From Nepenthes gracilis (lineage: Eukaryota > Streptophyta > Magnoliopsida > Caryophyllales > Nepenthaceae), in assembly GCA_033239525.1 (NCBI GenBank), contig BSYO01000003.1, positions 28,699,540-28,763,539 on the forward strand: DNA of 64,000 nt, in the 5' to 3' direction. The notes beneath the pieces were generated by a model, which was given only the letters and a program-made list of their open reading frames with translations, ran no database searches and was not told the DNA's origin. Made by a program: the position numbers and the translations under genes. Each line of letters opens with the position of its first letter. Within the stretch, counting starts at the first letter, position 1. Below are positions 57,880-64,000 of this stretch, one piece after another.

Positions 57880-59546
57880 ATGTATACGAGTGGATCGCTT
57901 TCCGTTCCTCCCTTCTTTGATGGGAGTAACTATGTATTGGAAGGTCCGGATGAGAGCCTTCCTAAAATCTTTAGACGAGCGTGTTTGGGCACGCACTATT
58001 GGGTGGACTCCACCCACTAGTTCCTCGGGCAACGAACCCAAAGCCCTATCTTCATGGACCAAAGAGGAACTTGATGCATGTAATTGGAATAGTAAGGGGT
58101 TGCATGTTATTTTTATGGCTGTGTCTCCCGATGAGTTTAAACGAGTTTTAATATGTGAGACTTCTAAAGATGCATGGGATATTCTTGAAATTACTCACGA
58201 AGGCACGAAACTAGTGAAAAATTTAAAATTGTAAATGCTCACTACTAGATTCGAAGAAATAAAAATGAAAGATGATGAGACCTTTGATGAGTTCTATGCT
58301 CAATTGAACGATATTGTAAATTCTACATTTAATTTAGGAGAATGAATCCCGAAAAATAGGATTGTGAGAAAAGTCCTTCGATCTTTGCCTAAACGCTTTA
58401 GACCTAAAGTTACTGCCATTGAAGAAAGCAAAGATTTAGATATATTGAAAATAGAAGAACTTGTAGGGTCTCTACAAACTTATGAGCACACATTGCCACA
58501 ATCAAAGAAGAATAAATCACTTGCTCTAAAATCAAGTAGGGAAGAGCGAAATCGGAACTCCGATGAAGAATCATGTAGCGATGATGATTTTACATTATTT
58601 GTTAAGAATTTTAAAAAATTCTTAAAGAAAAATAATTCATCATCTGAAAAAATGGATGTGGACTTAAAACGAACACATAAATTTGAGAAGAAAGACCGAC
58701 GTAAACTCAAGGACTACAAATCAAAAAATACTCAAGGAGTTCAATGTCATGAGTGTAAAGGCTTTGGCCACTACCGGGCTGAATGTCCTAACCTTAAATG
58801 CCAACAAGATCAAGCCTTTAAAACTAATGTGACCCTAAGTGATGACGAAGAAGAAGAAGGTGAAAAATGTTCTGACGTTGGCTCAGTCAAGTACATGGAT
58901 TTTATAACCTCTATGTGTGACAATATCATGTCAACTGGATGACTCGAGGCCGAGTCGAAGCTGAATTTGACGGCCTTCAAGAAGCTTACGATAAACCTGT
59001 TTAGGAAATGTTTGAAAGTTAAGAAACTAAATAGAACCCTAAACAGTAGGATCATAGAATTGGAAAAGGGCAACGCATCTCTACAATCCGAGTTAGACTC
59101 TAAAACTCAAGAAATTGAGAATATGAAAGTCTCATTTACTAAGCAAATAACATCTTTAGAATCTGAACTGGAGGCCTCGCGAAAAGATTTGAAACAATTT
59201 TTAAATGGGTCTACAAAATTAGATCATATACTCGGGTTGGAAAAAATTGGCGGAAATAAACAAGGCTTGGGGTATGCTGCGAATTTTGTCCAAAATGACG
59301 TGAAACCTAAAACTGTATTTATTCCCGCTACCTAAATTTCACACAAACATGCCTACACACCCAAAGTCATCCAGGGCGTGCCTCAACATGTAGAGAAAAG
59401 ATCTATGGACCATGTCACCATACCTAAATTTGTGCCTACTTGTCATGCTTGTGGAAAAATAGGTCACATTCGTCCTCAATGTTACACCATAGATTTTTTG
59501 TACAATCAAAGGCAATGGCCAAAAATGAATAAACTTCACATTCTTT
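57880..59546 (+). pseudogene. SIRE/Maximus-type Copia gag, broken
   Basis: The start ATG at 57880 opens MYTSGSLSVPPFFDGSNY; one frameshift follows and the frame continues as YWKVRMRAFLKSLDERVW. The capsid region is well kept: ACNWNSKGLHVIFMAVSPDE, CETSKDAWDILEITHEGTK, DDETFDEFYAQLNDIV and LRSLPKRFRPKVTAIEES. Then come a basic and acidic linker, a zinc knuckle CHECKGFGHYRAEC (about 58747-58790), a coiled coil (59030-59200; LNSRIIELEKGNASLQSELD), and a second knuckle-like CHACGKIGHIRPQC (about 59440-59485). Stops occur after 58231, near 58342 (TGA where arginine is expected), near 58940 and at 59336. Length and layout match SIRE-type gag, which is unusually long. Confidence 0.88.
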
Positions 59547-60052
59547 GAATGAACAAGTTAAAAGGCTAAGCCGTAAAGTGAATTTGGGAGACAAGTTTGG
59601 GTTAAGAAGAGTGAGTTAAATTACCCCTTGGCCATTCATGACGAAAATGGGGAGACTTGATTCAATTTGATAGGGGAGCTTAGGGAGATGGAGCGGAGTT
59701 TTTCGTTATTTTCATGATTATTTCAGTTTATTATTCTCAAGTTAGGGGAGTATTGATTATTTTATTTAGGGGAGAATTTCAGTTGTATGTTATATTGATG
59801 TATGTACCATGCATGCTGCTATGCGTTATTATTTTTTTCCTTGTTAGTACTAACCATGCTTGATCAGGAAACTGAAGTTACACAGGCCGTTAAGCAAGTT
59901 TTTATCACATCGCCTCAGCAGCTCTCATATAGCTATCTACATTTTTTGTTATCTCTTTTGTATCACTAGGCGTAGGTTTTCATGTACTCTGGTTCTATCT
60001 TGCATGTGATTCACTTGTATTTATTTATTTTCGAGTTTTGTCACGGAATTGC
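59547..60052 (+). other. non-coding 3' part of SIRE-like element
   Basis: A remnant reading WVKKSEL (near 59600) marks the usual end of SIRE-type gag before the protease. After it, several polypurine-like blocks follow (GGGGAGACTTG, TAGGGGAGCTTAGGGAG, TTAGGGGAGTATTG, TTAGGGGAGAATTTC), and nothing of pol is recognisable. Confidence 0.6.
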
Positions 60053-60065
60053 CAAAGGGGGAGAT
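60053..60065 (+). other. polypurine tract of SIRE-like element
   Basis: AAAGGGGGAGAT abuts the 3' LTR start; this is the usual Copia arrangement. Confidence 0.8.
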
Positions 60066-61006
60066 TGTTAGAGATATTTATCTTATTGGCATATTCCGTG
60101 ACTATATGTATTATTGTATTGATGTCGGGTTGTGGGTTGTCGGATTAAAGTCCGTTCGGTAGCCCGTCCTAAGCCTTCCCGCTCGCCTCTCGCTCGATTC
60201 CCGCTCGCCTCTCGCTCGATTCCCGCTCGAGCCTAAAATCTAGAATGTCTCCGGCTCGCCAGGAGCTCAAGAACCGCTCGAGCCGAAAATCCAAGAGGGG
60301 GCCCGCTGTGCGCTCGAGCGGCCCAACGGGCAGAATTTTCAAACGCGTTTTTGGCTCAACTATAAATACTAGCCTTATTTTTTGAAACCCTAAGAATTCT
60401 GGACTGAAGATTTACATGCCTCTTTGGAAAAAAAGCCTCAAAAGCTCCATTATTCCTACTTCTCTTGAGAAAACTAATTACTACAAGAGTATCTACATGT
60501 TCTAACTAGTTTTCTCACCCATTTTCTTTCACCATTGAAACTTTTATCCTTTTACCATCGTTGGAGACTTTGGTTCGTGAAGAAGGAGACTCGTTCGTGA
60601 TTAGAAATTCAAGTGGTTCGAGGGAAGATTGACGTGAAGACCGGAAGGAATTCTGCCTTATTCATGCAAATCCAAGGAGTTCCTTGGTAGGGATTACGTG
60701 ACGGGAGTAAGTGGCTAGATTAGCGCGTTTACCACCCGATCCGTAAGTTGATTTTCATAGTGCATTGCTTATGGCCGTTGAAGCCCGGATATTTTCTCGA
60801 TACCTTGGGTATCGAGTTTTCCTCGTCACCAAAAATTGAGTCTTTATCTTTATTGCTTACAAATACTTATATTTGTATGATTGTTAATCTCGTTAGCATC
60901 TAGTATTAAATATCTTTTGCGTGTATTAGATATTTATTATTATTTATTGTTGCTTCCGCTATAATTTGCGGGTCGAAACTCGTTAGCACGAAAACGTGCT
61001 TTTTCA
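60066..61006 (+). repeat. 3' LTR of SIRE-like element
   Basis: 941 bp, TATA box at 60361-60368. It is longer than the 5' LTR mainly through small insertions, among them a 22-bp tandem copy (CCCGCTCGCCTCTCGCTCGA, about 60179-60222) in the CTCGAG-rich zone. Confidence 0.92.
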
Positions 61007-61011
61007 CTGAG
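61007..61011. repeat. target-site duplication, right copy (CTGAG)
   Basis: Identical to 56947-56951. Confidence 0.9.
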
Positions 61012-61451
61012 TTTTAGGTTCACGTTTTCATATTTTATCATTTCAAACTAGTGGTATCGATACGCTTGTAGGAGTATGGATGTGATTTGATGCGACAAAT
61101 CTCTATCGATGAGTAGAGATGTTTATATTGGCTATATTTTAGATCTTGAAAATATATTATGATTCTGTCTTTAGCCGAAGGAGAGCCTTGATCTATGTAT
61201 GGAATATATTGGAGCTATTGCATTATATTGATGAGTTGTTATAATATTGAATACCGCAATTACAATATTTGGATAGTAGATCGTATAATATATATGTCCG
61301 AATTTATATCCGATGAGATCTTGTGTGAGTTTTATTATATCGGGTTTTACATGTGTATGACTATCACGTCAGGGTTGGGTTTTTATGGTTTATAGAATAT
61401 ATTATTAATTTGATTTTTGACCTGCGTATATTGTATTCATTGGTCGTGACA
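61012..61451 (+). repeat. Gypsy LTR-like unit 1, right part
   Basis: Aligns with 61998-62423: ACTAGTGGTAT, TATTGGAGCTATTGCATTA, TTTGGATAGTAGAT and TTTATAGAATATATTATTAA are shared. It ends TTGGTCGTGACA, the usual end of Del-like Gypsy LTRs. Confidence 0.8.
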
Positions 61452-61484
61452 GCGCAAGAGACACTGATGTAACAAGTTTCTGCC

Positions 61485-62423
61485 AATAGATATTTATGTA
61501 ATGATGTACTTATAATAGATATTTATTAAAGTTATTTGATGACGTATAATTGATGGTTTTAGATAATTTTACATTTTCACCGTGATGGTCCGAGTCGGAT
61601 TTGGGGATTCGAGCTCGAGTCGTTACATGTTAAGCCCTAGAACATATTTTATATTTATATGTTTTAGTTTCAGTATTTCCTTTTATTTTAGCATATGATA
61701 TATGAGATTTAGATTCAAATCATGGTATGTGTCCCACACGAGGGTGGTGAGGATTACAATTATGTAATGTGACATCAGATCATATGATATGATATCGTCT
61801 ACGAGATTTGATCGGATCAGTATTTATTATGATTATATCCCGAAGGTACTTTTGATACGGACGATGATTTAATACGAGACATCTCCTCAATTTTTAGAAA
61901 TTTTACGGATCTTGTGTTTTATGTTTTACATGGTTGTAATGTGTTATCCATTCTCTCTGATTTATATGCATTGTTTGTATATATATATACGATACTTATT
62001 GAGTTCTAAGCTCACATTTTTATATTTTATCCCTTCAGACTAGTGGTATGGATACGTTTATAGGAGTACAAATGTGATTTGATGCGGTAAATCTCTATTG
62101 GTGAGTAGATATATTTATATTGGTTATATTTTAGATCTCGGGGATATATTATGAGGGCCTTGATCCACATATGGAATATATTGGAGCTATTGCATTATAT
62201 TGATGATTTGTTATAATATTGAATACCTTATTTACGATATTTGGATAGTAGATTGTATATTATGTATGTCCGAATTTATATTTGATGAGATCTTGTGCGT
62301 GCTTTTATTATATCAAATCAATATGTGTATGATTGTTATGTCCGAGTTAGATTTCCATAGTTTATAGAATATATTATTAATTTTATTTTTGATCTGCGTA
62401 TATTATATTTTTGGACCATGATA
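61485..62423 (+). repeat. Gypsy LTR-like unit 2
   Basis: A second, uninterrupted copy of the unit split by the Copia insertion (534 + 440 bp there, 939 bp here), separated from unit 1 by about 33 bp. It ends in TTGGACCATGATA, and the next bases resemble a primer site, so this copy is probably the 5' LTR end of the Gypsy element to the right. Confidence 0.75.
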
Positions 62424-62426
62424 GAG

Positions 62427-64000
62427 GTGATATCAGAGAAAAGATAGTAAAGAGAGGTATTTTTGGGGTTATCTTGGGTAAGAAAGTGATCGAATATTTG
62501 GCACGATAGGTGTTACCTATGGTAAGAATGAAAGTTTGAGTCACAAATATTTGAATTCGAATCAAAAAGTCAATTAATTGGCTATGATGAGTCACATGAG
62601 CGATATAATTGGTGATTTGATTCAATAACTAGATAATAGTTTAGTTGCTATGTGAAGGATGGTCTACTAGGGGCAAGATGGAGCGCCATTCGAATGATTA
62701 AGAGTAAGCCAATTCAAAAAATTTTTAGGATGTTTGATCCAATTAAAACTTAAATTGAGTTTTAGAAAGTGGATGACGTATTTGAGATTTTTGGTTGTTC
62801 AGATAAAACTCGATCTATTGCACATAAGTTGGAGTGTGAGACAAGTCAGTAGTGAGCTTCTTAGTGCTGCATTCCATTTCTTATGATATTTGGTGGAGGC
62901 AATTTTTGAAAGTCATTTTCCGTTTGGAACTCGAGATAGTAAGGAAGGTGAATTTAGTTGAAAATGTACTTGGGGTTTTCGGTTATTTGGTCAAAGTTCA
63001 GTCTGTGGCCTCTAAGATTGTATGTAAATATTATATGCTTTTCCGATTTCTTAAATGAGCTTAGAGGTTGTTTACCCATGATAGGTAAACATTTGATCTA
63101 TTAAGATTGTGGACTCCAATGTTCGGTCTGGTTCTGTAAATATAAATGATTGACTGATCTGATTTTATTTGAGATATCGAACTTTGATGTGATATTAGGA
63201 GTGACTTGGTTGGCGAGTCGCCATACTAGTATGGATTGTTCAGTAATAATATTCTTAATTATACTTTGGGTTGTGATTTTTGAATACGAAGAAGAGCTAA
63301 TCAAGAGGTGATGAAGCTGATATCATTGTGCCTATAAGTTAATTGATGAGAATGTGTGTCGAGTTTAGTTAACATATGTGACTACATTTGGGAGTCTTTC
63401 TGTGGGTCTTTAAGAATTTTTGGTTGTATAGTAATTCGAGGACATTGCATAGAATCGATGAGGCATTGGCCTAGTGCTTTGTCTTGGAGTGCTTCAGTGC
63501 ATTTGGGATGAGCAAGATGAATCAATGAGGTTATCTATCAATTATTAAAATTTAATTTGTTTTGGAAATGAATCATTTGATAAGTAAATGTGGGAAATTG
63601 ATAGGTAATTTGTTTGATCATTGGTTAGAGCTCTATATTTTCTAAAATCAATCTGTATCCAGAGTATGGTTAATTAAGATGATTGGAATTTTGTGCCTGA
63701 GATAGCTTTCAAGATAAAAGTACAGCTGTTGTGAGCGTCGGTGGTATTTTTAGGTTAGTAATTTCATTGACATCTTTTATGGATCTTATGAATCGGATCT
63801 TTTAGCCATATTTTGGTCTATTTGTGATGGTTTCATTAATGATGTTTTGATTTATTCGAGAAATTGATGTGGGGCATGAGATTCGTTTGAGGATTGTGTT
63901 ATAGCTGCGAAGGATAGTTTGTTATTTGCCTAATTGAGGAGAAGCGAGTTTTGTTGGAAGTAGTATTATTTTGGGTGTGATGTTTCTTCGATGGCATGTT
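62427..64000 (+). mobile_element. decayed Gypsy gag-protease-RT, continues off window
   Basis: GGTGATATCAGAG (62427-62439) looks like a degenerate iMet primer site after the LTR-like unit. Gag remnants include VDDVFEIFGCSDKTR (about 62770-62815) and WWRQFLKVIF (about 62890). The protease end reads FEISNFDVILGVTWLASRHT (about 63165-63225), as in D-F-D-V-I-L-G-M-D-W-L. RT remnants follow: SFMDLMNRIF (about 63770-63800), where the family has F-M-D-L-M-N-R-V-F. Many stops and shifts. It belongs to a Del-like or related Gypsy lineage, judging by the LTR end and the protease. Confidence 0.75.

Larger units (their letters stand above)
56952..61006 (+). mobile_element. gag-only, SIRE/Maximus-like Copia element (4.06 kb)
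   Basis: LTRs at 56952-57837 and 60066-61006 begin TGTTAGAGATATTT and end GTGCTTTTTTCA/GTGCTTTTTCA, flanked by CTGAG duplications. A primer site (TTGGTATCCGAGAC) follows the first and AAAGGGGGAGAT precedes the second. The 2.2-kb interior has a long gag of the SIRE/Maximus type and then non-coding DNA; protease, integrase, RT, RNase H and envelope-like regions are absent. Structurally complete borders with a missing pol indicate a non-autonomous derivative. Confidence 0.92.

Noticed and set aside
1..64000. CRISPR arrays, bacterial operons, organelle DNA inserts, tRNA and rRNA genes
   Set aside because: No spaced identical repeats, no organelle gene sequence and no tRNA-like cloverleaf with A and B boxes was recognised by eye; short tRNA-like matches are only retroelement primer sites.

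Overview
The window looks like nuclear DNA of a eudicot plant. It is AT-rich and made mostly of LTR retrotransposons in many states of decay. Its single clearly intact gene has short GT-AG introns. No rRNA, tRNA, CRISPR or bacterial-type gene organisation was seen. The species cannot be named from the sequence alone.

Layout. 1-2.77 kb: a minus-strand LTR retrotransposon end (LTR 2283-2767, primer site, TATA box). 4-11.1 kb: two diverged, frame-broken Copia copies on the minus strand, the second with its LTR and an initiator-Met-type primer site. 11.6-13.1 kb: two direct repeats, one carrying a GC-rich block. 13.83-19.57 kb: a full-length but dead Copia element whose LTRs carry paired, palindromic W-box motifs. 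19.6-27.66 kb: mostly AT-rich sequence without recognisable genes, with a 135-bp tandem duplication and some older repeats. 27.66-38.71 kb: an 11-kb Tat-type Gypsy element with two RNase H domains, an antisense extra ORF and 3' tandem repeats, all decayed. 40.4-48.5 kb: a complete 18-exon ERD6-like sugar transporter (485 aa, most like Arabidopsis ERDL16). Its seventh intron holds a 4.27-kb LTR element in reverse orientation, with a perfect GAAAA target duplication. 48.9-50.3 kb: a minus-strand Copia gag/protease remnant. 52.5-64 kb: Gypsy-type LTR-like repeats, interrupted by a 4.06-kb gag-only SIRE/Maximus-like Copia element (CTGAG target duplication) and followed by a decayed Gypsy gag-protease-RT on the plus strand that leaves the window.

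How the parts relate. The transporter is the only gene that looks functional: all 17 introns have GT-AG borders and the exons join into one open frame. Its intronic element has no recognisable pol genes. Instead it carries intron-free pieces of host genes (a neutral ceramidase segment, an ankyrin-like segment and unidentified stretches), all in the element's own sense direction and partly fused into 285- and 315-codon ORFs. This chimeric, gene-carrying retroelement inside a transporter intron is the most interesting object in the window. Secondary points of interest are the palindromic W-box pairs in the 13.8-kb Copia LTRs, the antisense ORF and incipient tandem repeats of the Tat element, and the gag-only SIRE-like element nested in a duplicated LTR.
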